60,000 nucleotides of DNA. Origin: Tubiluchus corallicola (lineage: Eukaryota; Priapulida; Priapulimorpha; Priapulimorphida; Tubiluchidae). Positions within the stretch are counted from its first letter, which is position 1. Each line of letters opens with the position of its first letter. The DNA lies in NCBI GenBank assembly GCA_030141605.1, contig JAQGDQ010000026.1, positions 64,001 to 124,000 on the forward strand, written 5' to 3'. Under the pieces are notes generated by a model. That model was given only the letters and a program-made list of their open reading frames with translations. It was not told where the DNA came from and made no database searches. Of this stretch, positions 23,826-43,500 are shown piece after piece. Both the position numbers and the translations under genes were made by a program.

Positions 23826-25905
23826 ACGACCACACAGCTGCCCGCCCCCGAATTCTGAAATCATGCAGGTTTTACAGTTTTACTTTAATTTTATGTTGCC
23901 TTTGTCACTTTGTCATTTGTGTCGGTACTCGGTACTCTATGAATTGAAAAGAAACTGCACTGTGCGCGAGACCCTTGCCGATAAATTGCTTTCTAAATAT
24001 GTACACGTAGTCTAGCACATAGATTCCTAAACGGGTGGTGGATTTGGCTCGCTGAAGGAGGAACTGCAAATCTGGGGTTAAGAATTTGAGCCAACACCTG
24101 AGAAAATTCGAAAAACTAGAAGAACCTCGCGAACAGGAAAGGAGAGTACGATGTATACAAGACTATAAGACCAATTATGAATTAGTAGCCATCTAATAAA
24201 TGTCAGGTCAGAGTCAGAGTGAATTGTCTTTCGGTGGCTATATAACAAGCGTTCTTGATGAGGGTTTTCGAAAAGGCTATGTGATGATAGCGTGACCTTT
24301 CTAACAAACATTTGGATACTGATTAAATCAAGTCCAGATTTCATGATTCATTGAAAGAATAACCACTTTTTTATTTCCTTGTAATTAAAAAAAAATAGTT
24401 TCATAAATCATTTCAGAAGTTATGTTGAAAATGCATAGGTATCCTAGTGCATAGTGAAAAATTATCGAAAGACAATTTTAATAGGACGCAATTGAAGAAA
24501 CCAAGATCGCAAGAGGATGAATGTGGACTCGGACTCTGAGAACCACTGGATAGCCATTTAAACATGCAGAATTAGGCAATATATATATTTTTTTATCTAT
24601 ATATCATGTCGTTCGCAACTTGTAACACTTGTAACGCTAAAACAATAATTTTCTTTCTCCTTTGCAAAAGCTGTTCGTTGATTAATTTAATTAAAAAACC
24701 ATAAACAAGCTTAAATGCTATTCCTTCTTACTGTCCAATGGGCTTTATATTGGTTTTACGTACCTTATTAATGTTCTCAGTACATTTAAACGTGACAATT
24801 TTTTTATTATCCTTTGTACGAATTTAATGCATGGACTGATAAATCCGTGATTTGCCATCCATTTTATTATATGTTACCGGTATACCTTTCCGTTGACAAG
24901 ATTTAGTATCAGATAATCATACGGTACTTAGTATCAGCATGTATATAGAAAATCGCTTAAAAAATTATACGGAAACAGTCAAATATCTTATACTCCTGCA
25001 TGTTTTACAAAATGGATTCGACCAATCAGCTAATTTGTCACACATATTGTTCCTTGTACTTTTCAAGCACAAGGGAAATAGTTATGTCTGAACAGGATGA
25101 AATCAATGCGAAATAAACATTCAAGAATGAAATACTCACTTAATTATTTCATTTAATTCATTACAGTAGAAACGTTAGTAACAACAAACATCTAAGTGGT
25201 AATTAAAAATCATTGAATCTTGTTTGACACTCATAATTTAATATCGTTTCAAAGTATATGCTACTATAACTTTTGATTTTCTTGCTCCTTATTTAACTTA
25301 TGAGTTGCGTATTGTATTTTTAATTTAATCATTCATTTGTTATGAAATTAGTTATTAATATTTTTATTTAGAATGTCTAGATTTTCGTTCTTTTTCTCTA
25401 ACTGTCTTTAAAGTGAGATTCATATATAAATACCTACATTAAAAAACGTAGTCTGCACTACAAATGTTTTTTTAAAAATAACATACACCGTACACCTTAA
25501 GTCAATTTACATAAAATTTCAGTTAATAAATGTTATACAAACAAAACAGTGCAGACGTGCGCGAGCCATAATTAATACGTTGCATTTACTCCACCATATT
25601 TTATGTTAATTAAAAAACTGCACAGTTAGAGGCGGCAAAATATGGGAAAATAGTACTGCACCTCACGCTTTACTACTAGCATTATGTGCGGTGATAAGCG
25701 TATAATTATGTATATATAAAATCATCATTTTATATGTCATAAAACATAGCTATATAAATATAGCTAGTTATAAATGTATACATAAAAAAGTGACAAAGAC
25801 AAAAGCTTAAAACGCGTATAATTTTATATTATTTCCTAACAAACAATTCGTGCTGTGTATTCTGCCCAAGTGTAATATAAGCAGACAAATTTCTCATCCA
25901 AAAAC

Positions 25906-25908
<3 letters not shown>

Positions 25909-25936
<28 letters not shown>
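25909..25936. repeat. (AT)n microsatellite
   Basis: Short pure AT run of about 28 bp. Confidence 0.9.
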
Positions 25937-26377
25937 CATCATTTTTATTTTTTATACCTCTTTCCAAACGCTGATGAAATATTTGGTCACGCATTGAAAT
26001 CTAAACAACAAATCAATGGTACGGTTTTATCCCTCAGTCTGATTTATGGTTTTGACTAGAACTTGGGTTCGCACAAAAGTGGGCGTGTTCCAAGCACAGG
26101 TATGAATAACGCTTACGCGCATGTGCACAGGTAAGGGGCTGGCTCAATGCTATACACTAATTGGTACATATACAGAGGAAAATACTTCTGCACTTGCCTT
26201 TTGTACACATGTCTAAGCACATAAGGATCACTGATCAGTAAAGCTTTTACATTGTTCAAGATTATCACAGCTTAGCTAAAGTTTGGTTAAATGCACACGC
26301 AACTTCGACTCAGAGCATTCAACTGATGTGAATACGTGCAAAACGCCGATGCAGTCGAAAGGTACCTCCTCTGAACT

Positions 26378-28525
26378 ATGGCACTGTTATCTGCCTGCTC
26401 CTTATACGGTTTGAATCCCAGCGCCTACGATATTTTCAACAGGACATTATTTTTTCCAGACAATAAAGTTTTTTGCTTAAGAATGTCGGACAGTGTTCGT
26501 TGTCACAGCGAAGCGTTCTTGGAACCTTCAAATAATCCAGAACGAAGTTCGGACACAGCTCCTAATAAGTCTAGTTCATTTACAATTGATAGTATTCTAG
26601 CCAGAAGCCCTAAACCACAAACGCCAACAAGAAGATCGGAAATAGAAGCGAGGGTTGAGAGTGAAGCCATACAGAACACGCTGGAAGATCCGCGGATGCG
26701 TTTTTCCTGGTTACATTGTACAAGATACAAACCACCTAAACTACCCAGTAAGTACAAAACCAGTCTTCTCCAAAGAGATTTTATAACTGATAACTGCGTA
26801 CGTTTTTAAATTTTTAGTACCAGTGCGTCACAGTTGTCAGTTGGCATTCTTATCAGTTCCAGCGCTTTTGTTAATTATCTAAATTAGTTATAGATATACT
26901 GTATATATCTGCTCATTCATGGGCATATAAAATGATTTGGAAAAGCATTTCATTGAATTATTGACAGGAAATAAATACGATTCTAAAATGGACAAAAAAA
27001 ATTCGCATAGAATTAGAAAATTTAGTGCTGATAAAAATAAAAAGTTTAAAACTGATGTGTGCGAGGTCTTTCAGCAAGCAGAGGTATAATTATAATTGTT
27101 TTCGTACATTATACAGTCTGCATATGTAGAAAATTTGTGGCTTTGGATATTTTGCAGTTTCTATAAATTTTGCTTAAGTTGAGGAAGTTTATTTGGAGAC
27201 ATTTATATACGCGATCAAAGATGACAGCAGCTCATATCAATGAAGTCGTAAAAATAGAGCAAAATTTCTCATTTTTTCGTTCCATTGCGATTTTTATCGA
27301 CATGATACTGCATATCCACATTTTCTATCTCTGTACAGTGGAAAAAAACTATCGTTTTAGGTTTTTGTTTCACAAACAACTTTGCAAAGAAAACTATAAA
27401 ACAAAAAGCTGAAAAAAATGGTAGAATTGGAGTTATTATTGGATCAAATAGGAAGAAAAAAGTCCTCAGCGTGTCGGTATCCAGTTGCGTAGCACCAGCT
27501 GTATAAAAATTTACAATTTTCCATTTACATAGGATGTTGAAATTTTATTCAAGTTGCAAAAGGATTTCCTTGCAAAATAATAACAATATGGTGGATAGAG
27601 CTTGAACTTGTCTTCTGCAAAATTTAATTTTATTTTATTTATTGTGCCTTCATACATTGTAATAGTACAGGAAGTTAAGCAGATTGGTAATATAAAAAAA
27701 TCAGAGGAGTTAATAAATTATGTTATTTAATGAACAATATTAACAGCATTATAGTTATATTTTTTTAAAAATATTTATTTAAAAAAGTAATGTTGTACCA
27801 AAAAAATGTAAGCAAAAACTGCAACATTATATCACCACGTATTTAATTCCATATCTGACGTGACGTAACGTCAATAGATTTATTTAAAAATGGACGTTTC
27901 TGTTGACTTAACAATACAACATTAATATGACATGGAAATCTTGATCAATTTCATAAACCTATGTAATATATAGTACATGTGCGTATGATCCCTACGTAAA
28001 TTGAAGCGGGTTAATGGCTCCAATGACTTCATCTTATCATTTTTGACAATTTGTACAGTTTGCGTAAGACGAAAGAGTGAGAGGATAGTATACTTCTTAC
28101 TTCCAAATCGGACTTTTTCACTAGTGAAACTACGTATGACGCCTATTCTTCATTAACCGATTAAGTGACAAGTAACCGTTTAATCGATGTTTCCTTCCCG
28201 CTGCGAAATATGTAGCATGTATCCGCATTATTGATTTAATGATTATTCTGATTTCAATTTAATTTTCATGAAGGTGTGCAAACTATTTTTTGTGCGGATT
28301 TGGTTTCAATTTAGGCATTTAACGATTTATGGCATTTCTGAAACTGTGTTGTTGCCGTTGTTGGTATCGCTGCTGTTGCTATTGTTCTGATTGTTGTCTT
28401 GTTGTTGCTGTCTCTGCTACTGATGTTTATGTTTCATTCTTTTATTGATGTTATTTGTCACATCATTGCATCTTCTGTCGACAATGATAAAAATGAATGA
28501 GCAAATGAATGCATGGAAGATATTA

Positions 28526-28571
<46 letters not shown>

Positions 28572-31500
28572 CGATGACGATGACAGCGATGTTAAAGACT
28601 TTGGGGAGACGAGGACAATTATGCCACCATTATTTAAACTAGATTCCAACAATCAAGTCTGCAAAATAAAGTCTTGCGTTTTAGCTTAGGGTGGCTATAT
28701 TTGACCCGAATCTTACCGGAGAAACGGCAACAATTAACGTTTCGTAAACCGCAACATTTTTCAGCTTCTCTAATTATGAAATCCAAATACATAATTGCAA
28801 CTTATTCAGAACTCTGCAGCCCGTCCAGTTTAAAACTTAGGCCTACTGTAAAAACACAGCTATATCTAATAGACTTATATTATTATCAATTCACCGCCAC
28901 GGTCGCAGACCAAAAAATTTGTCGTTGTTTTGGATAGAGATGGTTTTTTGTAACCATCTAGGACTTTTTCCATATTTTCCTGAATCTGACAATTTCGCAA
29001 TATTTTTCATAATTTATATCACAGCATTTTGCACTAACATGAATGTATGACCTATATTAGGACGATGTGAATATTCATAAACAGTTCATATGAATATTAA
29101 ACCCATAAAAAAACTTTAATTAAAAGCTATTTGCTAATTCAATTGTTTAAGACATGGTTGTCATAATCCAGACCTTAAAATACTTTTGGATTTAAAAGAG
29201 TCAGTAAAGTGGCTTATTTTTGAAAACGTTGATAGCTATAAAACGATAAAGTATGAGAACAGGGCATCATTTATATTTCTTAAAATTTCTATATTTCTAT
29301 ATCAAGCAAATACCAATATAAGGAGAGATTTTGTAGTTTCGTTGTATTTTTTGTATCGTGTGAAAAAAACTTATAGCAAATCTGTTTAAAATATGTTCAA
29401 AAGATAATTTTAAATATTTCTTCGCCAACGGAATTGTTAAAGTGTGAAATACCTTGCCACCCACATGGGTTTCCTTTAATATGTTCCCAAACAAAACATT
29501 TGTTCAAAATAAAAATAAAAAATGTTAAACACAAAATTAAGTAGGGAAACTTCTTTGCGTTTTTAAACCACATCCCAAAATCTCTCGTTTCACACTTTGT
29601 ATTTTAATAGTTTTTCTTTTTTATTTTAATTCAATTATATTGTTCTTAGGTTTTTCATATGTTTAATTAACTCTTCATCTTTGTACATAAAATGCTATTC
29701 TGTACTATGGATTATGTGAATGTAAATAAAAATAATCCAGAGCGCTGAATTACAGTGCTGGTTTCATGCTTGCGGATGTAGGAATTTTTGGGTAATTCTC
29801 TGGTTCACCCATGCAAACTGCAGTTTGAAAACGATTGCTTCCCAATTCTCTAGGTGATTCCAAGATTACAACATGAATAGCAAACTATTGATCAGACGGC
29901 AACAGCCCAATTTGTGCATTTTCCTCTTCGCTTAAGTTGTATGCGGCAAACAACACAAGCGATACCAAAATTCTATATGTATCGATAGTATCTTCTAATT
30001 CCCCATTCAAATTGTTAAAATCCTGTCTAAACGTTTACAGACAATTTTGCTTCCTAATCCACGATGGAGACGGCTAAATGCTCATGGTGAAGGTGTGTTG
30101 CGGCTATTTTGTTAAAACTGTCAGTGCTAATTTCAGCTCACGTCACTTTATCAGCTAAATCCCTGCTCTACATACTTTCCTATTTAGCTGAGGCGACGAC
30201 CATTTTCTGTTAAATGGACCCAATATAAAGCGGTTTACAGATGCGCAAGGATAGGTTTATTTATCTGATGAGCTGCTTAGAATTTTAGTGACGCTCTACT
30301 GCTTTATTAAAGGATGAACGTATAAAATAATTGCTTTGGTATCAGCAAAATAAAAAAGAAAACAACCAATCGAATGCTGTTGCCAAAGGTGTACGCAATT
30401 GGTTTTTTTTGTCTGTTAGCCACCAAAAGCGCTGCCAGAACATACTCTTACCTGTTGTTATTCACAAAATAGACATGCAAATTCTCAAAAATTTCACACA
30501 CACCTTTAACTGGCTAAATGAAAAATTTTCGGCAATATCTTATTAAAGAAATTTTTATAGACGAAAGTTGTGGTAATAATCGCGCCAATAAATTTATAAA
30601 TTATCAGCGTCAAGTGGTTGAAGACCTAATGTGAAAGCGGTTTTCATAAATTCAGTGGCTCATGTAACAAAAATTTACTAATAAAATTTCGTCGTATTTT
30701 TAATTTTTTATTTGGAGAGTTAAAAGCTCGTATTCTAACTCGAATCCAAGAAAACAGTCACAGGTAAAAAAGTCATAGAAAAAAGTCACAGGAAAAAGGC
30801 ACAATAAAAAGGAATAACCCCAACCCTATAACCATTAATCCTAAAGCTAACCCTAACCCCTAACCACAACTCTCACCCCAGCAAAAATCAATTGTGATTT
30901 TTTTCCTGTCACCTGTGATCTTTTTTCTAACCAAAATTGTGACATTTTTTCGTGACTTTTTCCATGTGACTTTATTACAGGTCACCTTCTAACTCGCCAC
31001 TCATTAGCGCACCAAGGACCTAATACTTGCTTCGTCCAAATTATTAAACAACGGTTTGCTAGTTAACATGTAGACCTAAGTTTCAAATTAAACTTTCTTA
31101 TCAAAAATACTGATCGCGCCAAACAAATTGCAGGCAAGAAAACCGAGGCTAGGACCTAAGCTCGTGGACTTCTTGTTTATGTACATTATAACAACGCGAT
31201 AACATTACTTTATGAAAATCTACTGACCTTTTTAAGAGTTAAGCTTGCATTGCCGTATTTTTTGGGCTGTTCCAAAATTAGTTTCAATGCATGGGATTGG
31301 AACAAAATATTTTCTATTAACAGTTGTGTTTGGCTATATGAAGTTAATTGGTAATTAAATAACGGGTCAAAATTCTTGCAGGAGTTAAACGCAAAGACGG
31401 ACCCCAGAAGCGAAAGCTTGGTCGCAATCCCAGAATTCCATTTTCGCCTGCTCAAGTGGCAGCTCTGGATCAAAAATTTCGCTCCACCCACTACCTCAGC

Positions 31501-31664
31501 AGCATGGACGTAGCTGAACTGTCGGCTTCTTTAAATTTATCTGAAACTCGGGTAAGTTAGGCTTCATTTTCATTTTTCAGCAGTCTGATACACAGTTTGG
31601 CTAAATGAAACGTAATCAATAGTAGAATTATATTTGTGGGAACTTAATAAAATATAATTGTAAA

Positions 31665-31730
<66 letters not shown>

Positions 31731-34388
31731 GGTATATATATATATATACCATACGATGACGAAGTAAATAATAGTGTGAATTCGTTGTTGTTATTCGCTC
31801 CAATTGAGACGGCGGCATTTAAAAGTGTAAGCTTTTGTTAGGTGTATACTGAAGATTAGCAGGAGCTCTCGCGTTTGGGAATTCACTAAGCAAATAGAGG
31901 TGATGTCTCCTAAATGAACACCAGATCTCTCAACCACGAATTTGTATAAATTGTAGTTAATTTGTTCTAGCCTTCAGTTTCTTAGGACCAAGTGTTTAGC
32001 TGTTTATAATTTTTCGTTGCTTACTTTTTTTGCTTGTTTGTACAGTGTTAATAAATCGGCTTAAAGTTAAACACTTGCAAATAAGATAGACTACTTAGTA
32101 AGCATAACCATACATGGTGCAGCAGTTTGTCAAAGACGTTTTATATGGCTTCTTCAAAACAATCTGACCGCGCAAATTGTTAGTGTTGATCACTTTGGTG
32201 ACTGTGCAAATTTAATTCTTCGTATGGGTACAATTAAGGGAAAATCACACAGTTAACAACATGATGCTTCAAACCATCACTGTGATTTGTCGTTGTGTTT
32301 ATACGTGAATGATTAGAAAAAGCAAAAAAAATCATTCAATCATCTCATGAGTTCTAGGCCTCCTCTATAAGACAATGTAACCATGGCGAATGATTTAACA
32401 CTTCTGTGTTTTTTCTCGTGGTCTTTATTCAATATTTGTTCGTGCTTTTTTCTTTGTGATTTTGAAAAAGGCAGTATTTAATAAGTTTGTGATTTCTTCC
32501 CTTTTGTCATCGTTCACCTGACGATAAGCCACAGTGGTAGTTTCAAACATCGTGTTCTCTCTTTTTTCTTAATTTAACGATTTTTTTGTTAGCCAATTAC
32601 AAATCCTTTGTGCATGTTCCTTTTCTATTTGATGGACGCGTGTATCTTTCATTTTCTTTAATTGTGTTTCTTGTTTTTCATTAACTGAACCTATTCTGTT
32701 TTCGTTTGAATATCTTGGCGGTACATCGTCACACTGCACAGCCTGCCCGCATCAACTTCAGTAACACGGACAAAAGATATAAATTTATAAGTGCGCCAGC
32801 GTCACATTAATAAACAAACATAACCAAACAATTAGAATCTATTTAACCACATGAGCGAATCACGACAGGTAGCTGTAATAACGAACGTTTACAAGCTTTA
32901 CCTGAATCGCTGTAGCGGCACAACTTTTGATCAGCGCTACAAAGAACCACAACTGGTCACCAAAAAAGCGTCTCAGTAACAAGTTGATTTGTCGCTGAAA
33001 TCAAATTACAGACCGTCTGTGAACTATGAATCAATTGTAACGCCCGGCGAACGCATAAATGACTTGCAAATTCCGAATTAAAGTACTAAATTGGTGTTAG
33101 AATAACATGATCTAACAATGTCCAGCGTGGTTTGCGAGTCAATAAACTACTTCGGGCGGCAGTAAAGACCCGCTGTGGTTTTGTAACGAAACAAGGTAGC
33201 TAATAATCGCCTCACTTTTCGGCTTCTTTCGTCTACACTGGGCGCTATTATCCAATTGCATAAAGGATATACATTATAGCATCTTGTTGCAATCTGTTTG
33301 CGGTTTGAGACGTTAGACCTAACAAAGCTTACATAATAATAGGCCTAATCCAGGTAATGAACTTTCATCATTGACCGCTGTATCAGTTAGCTTTAGTACT
33401 TGTGCAGGTGTAATTACTTGTGGCACGTGGCACGCTGAGCAAATGCGTTGTGTAACTGTGCCTAGGGATTTTATGCTTCTATGTTTCTCCCTTGTTTTTA
33501 ATTGCTGTGCTTCTGTTTTTTTGTGCAAGCTTGTCCTGTTTAGTGTGATTTCTTTGCGTTAATCTAAACCAAAAACTCTAAAAAAATCAATTCAGTAGTT
33601 TCAGCAATTCCTTGCGATTTTTTCTCTTTTTTGGCCAGAAGAACTACAGTGGTAGTTTGAAAAATTGTGTTTTCTTTCTTTTTCCTTGTTTTTGTTTTGG
33701 GATTTTTTTCTTCATTTAAGGTATTATTTAACTATCAGAAGTTAGTAGGTCTTATTCGTACAATGGCGCAGATTTAAGTGGATAAAAACAGGGTTCGTTA
33801 TGCCAAATAAGCTTAAAAGGTTGCTTTTATGAATTACAATTTAATGAGGATTACTGGAGCAAGAGTCCAATTAAATGAGATTGTTTGTTCAACTCGCAAA
33901 CAAATATTAATGATCGAATACGATTGCAGCCAGTATTTCAAATTGTTCCAAGATGCGACAATACCGTCTACAAAACTACAGTATTCATCTGAATCTGCAT
34001 CTCACCGCTGTATAGGTTTGCAAAGTATTCTTAATCAAATACATTTTTACAGGTTAAAATATGGTTCCAGAACAGACGTGCTCGCGAGCGACGAGGCAAA
34101 GTGAATCACAGCAATATCTTAACCACACAATCATCTACGCCACCTGCTGCAGGAATATCACCAAACTCTTCCAGTACATCGACATCATCTGCTACCTTAA
34201 TGGCACACCTAGCAAGCTCATGCAGTGAAAGTCATGGACTACAAACGGCTAGCAGATATTCTGTAATTGCACCCTCAATGCCTGATGCTGCCACACTGGC
34301 ACAGTTTACAATGGCACTACAGCAGGGTAACTCAGCGTTCACTCCCATGGGGGCGTTCACGTATAGGCCTACATCGCATGCCGAATAA
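26378..34388 (+). CDS. Msx-related NK-like homeobox transcription factor (Msxlx candidate)
   Basis: Three exons join in phase: 26378-26747, 31382-31551 and 34053-34388, giving 291 residues. Residues 68-75 (FTIDSILA) are an EH1-type motif, known to recruit Groucho/TLE co-repressors. Residues 109-123 (FSWLHCTRYKPPKLP) lie where Msx proteins have a W...RFSPP segment. The homeodomain is residues 137-196: F8, W48, F49, Q50, N51 and R53 are present, and Pro at position 7 (RIPF), YLS at 25-27 and the SASLNLSETRVKIWFQNRR helix region point to Msx and its sister Msxlx. RARERR replaces the RAKAKR of true Msx, so I favour Msxlx over Msx from memory, without a tree. The second intron falls between homeodomain residues 44 and 45, a common NK-like position. 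The Ser/Thr-rich tail ends PTSHAE. The ATG at 26378 has a good context; M36 (26483) is an alternative start. The protein should be a nuclear DNA-binding repressor. Confidence 0.93.
28525..28572. repeat. (ATG)n/(GAT)n microsatellite
   Basis: About 16 pure trinucleotide units. It makes poly-Met and poly-Ser reading frames that are artefacts. Confidence 0.95.
29750..30034 (-). pseudogene. Possible decayed coding fragment inside homeobox intron 1
   Basis: On the minus strand a single frame of about 94 codons is interrupted by only one TAG. Before it the peptide includes QDFNNLNGELEDTIDTYR and LVSLVLFAAYNLSEEENAQI; after it SPRELGSNRFQTAVCMGE and NYPKIPTSASM. The composition looks protein-like, and the local base composition is less AT-rich than the flanks. 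I do not recognise the family. It may be a pseudogene, a retrocopy fragment or chance. Confidence 0.3.
30743..30986. mobile_element. Foldback/MITE element with telomere-like core and 10-bp target duplication
   Basis: Perfect 10-bp direct repeats ttctaactcg lie at 30733-30742 and 30987-30996. Between them are arms built of gtcac/gtgac and aaaaaag units that are reverse complements of each other (for example agtcacaggtaaaaaagtca on the left and tgactttattacaggtcacc on the right). The centre (30815-30867) is CCCTAA-rich. Duplications of 9-11 bp are typical of Mutator-like elements. There is no coding capacity. Confidence 0.75.
31552..34052 (+). other. Homeobox gene intron 2
   Basis: A 2.5-kb GT-AG phase-0 intron that splits the homeodomain. 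It starts with an AT microsatellite. The part at about 32990-33260 is less AT-rich, with several CpGs, and could be regulatory. No other gene is visible. Confidence 0.85.
31667..31751. repeat. (AT)n microsatellite
   Basis: About 85 bp of AT repeats with gtatat interruptions, just inside homeobox intron 2. Confidence 0.95.
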
Positions 34389-35913
34389 ACAGAAAATTTG
34401 TAAAAACAATGCAAGTTTGCCATATGAAAATAGAAACTAAAATTACTGGAAAAACAAACGAGTAAAAAATTAGACAAATTCTACTAAAAACGAAATAGTG
34501 AAGAAAAATGAAATTTGTTACCAAGCCAGTCTAAAGTTTGCTAGTTGTAAACACAGAAGTAAACAAAATAATGATAAAAATGTAAACATGTTTGTGTAAA
34601 TTATGTTGTAAATAAGTATCAGACATGTATTTTCCAACGTTTTTAAGTCTGACTAAAGTAATGTTATTAAATACAGAAAATGTTTACCCCTCAGTAGTTG
34701 TCGTGATAATGAGCATTGTTTGCAATTAAAAGAAAAAATGACATTTTCCACTGGACAATGATGCCATTTATATCTCTTACATTTATGTATACGTCACCTG
34801 TATAAGCATATAAACTACATGACAATTTTATAAATCTAAATTAAGTGTACATGTATATGTGGTTGTTTTATTTAACTTTGGCCTAAATGACTAAAATGCG
34901 AATATTTATATTCACTAATATCTCAAGGCAATGAATAACCCAAATCGGGTCAAACAAGAACTGTTGCAATGAACAACTAAAATATACCACGCATGACAAT
35001 TTGATAATCAACCTGATATATATATTATGTTTCTATAAATATACATATAAAGCGTTAGTCTGCAGCTGATAGACTTTTCATGTGAGCAGAAATATTTCTA
35101 GTTCACATGTATCATGCACATATAGTATTACTACTAATGATATACATAAATAGCAATTAACACAGCAATGTAAATACAAGCACAAAACAATTTGGTGGTT
35201 TGCTAATTAACTAAAGTAAGTTTAAATTTATCATTCCTGTATTAGCAATTAGCTTCTGACAATTGACAAAAAAATCACCAGCTATAAATAAAATTATATA
35301 TGCTGCATGTAAAAGTTTTCACACAAGTTTTACTATATACAACAAGTAATACTATCTAAGATATTATTGTAGAAAAGTAGATGAGTAATACTGCTTGTCA
35401 TATGATGTGTGCTAACGTATTAATCAATGAAAGGAGCAAAAGAGTAAAATCAACACATATAAAAGCAGTTCAATAATACCGGCATTATTACAAAAAAAAG
35501 ATGTCAGCAACTTAATAAAATGTGCATCCAGGGTTAATTTAAAAAAAACTATACGTGTGCATCAATAGCATAACTTGTTTTTGCTCTGATCTGATTGGAA
35601 CATTTTTAGTTAGCCAGACCACATAGCATCTAGCTTGGGCCATGTGCACCTGCAGTGACACTTACAGTTTTAGCGAAGTAGGTTGTTGCTGTTCGTGTTT
35701 TAGTACCATAGCAGAACATATACATACGGCTATTGTGGTGCCATACAGAAGATCCAGTTAAGCTCCAAAAACCATAAAAACATCAACACTGCTGGCGACA
35801 CTTACTATTTACAGTGTCATTTTATTGTGCTATTGAAATTAGGCACCAATATTCAATATATACAAAAACATTAAAAATTGAAACTTTATCGATTTTATGA
35901 ACATCCATGAAAA
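34389..35913. other. Convergent 3' ends of the homeobox gene and MEA1
   Basis: AT-rich sequence between two stop codons on opposite strands. A candidate homeobox-gene poly(A) signal AATAAA is at 35287-35292; the MEA1 signal is listed separately. No coding frame seen. Confidence 0.55.
35821..35826 (-). terminator. MEA1 poly(A) signal AATAAA
   Basis: TTTATT on the plus strand reads AATAAA on the minus strand, 88 nt beyond the MEA1 stop codon. Confidence 0.6.
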
Positions 35914-42528
<6,615 letters not shown>

Positions 42529-42689
42529 GCAGCTTTCAATTACTGATCCTGATGAAAAGAGAGAGTACTAAGAACAAAATTTCCAAAAAGTAATAAAGTT
42601 AAAATTAGTTGCCATACTGGTGTGGCAAAAGTACTTCCAAAGTATACTACCACATTATGTACCTACATAATGTAATATTGTCTAGGTTA

Positions 42690-43500
42690 GTAAGAGTGGT
42701 ATACCTCAGGGAACAATAAGTAGTCTATAATCTTTTATTTGATATGTAAACGATATCCGAGACTATGTTTCTTCCAATCGAGTCTCAATTTGACTGTAAA
42801 GTGCTTCAGTTTGACCTTGATTCTTTTCAAATAAGGTCTGATTAATGGCTTTGGCAACTGAAGCCTGTTATGTGTGCACTGTTACACTAGAGAAGCCACA
42901 TTAATTGTAATTATTCTATTAATGATAGAATAGTTTGTGAGGTTTCCAACTTAAAAGATCTAGGCGTGATCATTTTTAGTGATATGAAGTTTTAATGGTC
43001 ATATTACAGATCTAGGAAAGTAAGCTAATAGATGCATTGGTATGATAAAGCGAACTATAATCAGCAGAGATTCAAACATTTTGCAAAAAGTTATTTAAAA
43101 GTTTAGTTCATCCAGTTGTTCGAATATAATGACATTGTATGATCATCACAGTATATTGCATATATTCAATGTGCCTAAAGCAATTCGAAAGCATTGTCTT
43201 TGCTTAGTGCACAATACTGATTTATCATTGTATCTTTTCTAGAATAATAACGCATTACTATTGATTTGCCAAATGCATATAAGACTGATGACACTATCAC
43301 TGAATGATGATCCTCTACTGCAGTCAACTTACTTCTTTCTCACATCTTTTCTAGAGCTTTTCGTCAGCTTCAGAGCCACCCTGATAAACTTTTTTATTAG
43401 AACTAAAGTGTAGTTACAAAAAGCATTTTTTAGTCATCATGTGATTACAGTTTGGAATTATCTTCCAGGCAATCTGATTACATCAGACTTGGCATAATAG
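42690..43500 (+). mobile_element. CR1/L2-type LINE remnant
   Basis: Broken plus-strand frames give SGIPQGTISSL and YVNDIRDYVSSN (palm region), NLKDLGVIIFSDMKF, KANRCIGMIKRTIISRDSN with LFKSLVHPVV after correction of stops, and near the end SHHVITVWNYLPGNLI. The series matches the same region as the fragment at 10249-10700. Many stops and frameshifts. Confidence 0.75.

Larger units (their letters stand above)
18496..26377. other. Large intergenic region before the homeobox gene
   Basis: Nearly 8 kb. The first 0.9-2.1 kb may be transgelin 3' UTR. It then holds an inverted-repeat element (19896-20206), a less AT-rich block (about 21420-22760) broken by an AT microsatellite, a hAT-like element (23501-23825) and a second AT microsatellite (25909-25936). 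No coding gene is supported. Distal regulatory DNA for the homeobox gene is likely here but cannot be pinpointed. Confidence 0.5.
26748..31381 (+). other. Homeobox gene intron 1
   Basis: A 4.6-kb GT-AG intron (phase 1). It contains an (ATG)n repeat at 28525-28572, a candidate pseudogene fragment on the opposite strand (29750-30034), and the foldback element at 30743-30986. Confidence 0.85.

Noticed and set aside
24078-24344. 88-codon minus-strand frame
   Set aside because: Hydrophobic, unrecognised, isolated in intergenic DNA; within what chance allows over 60 kb.
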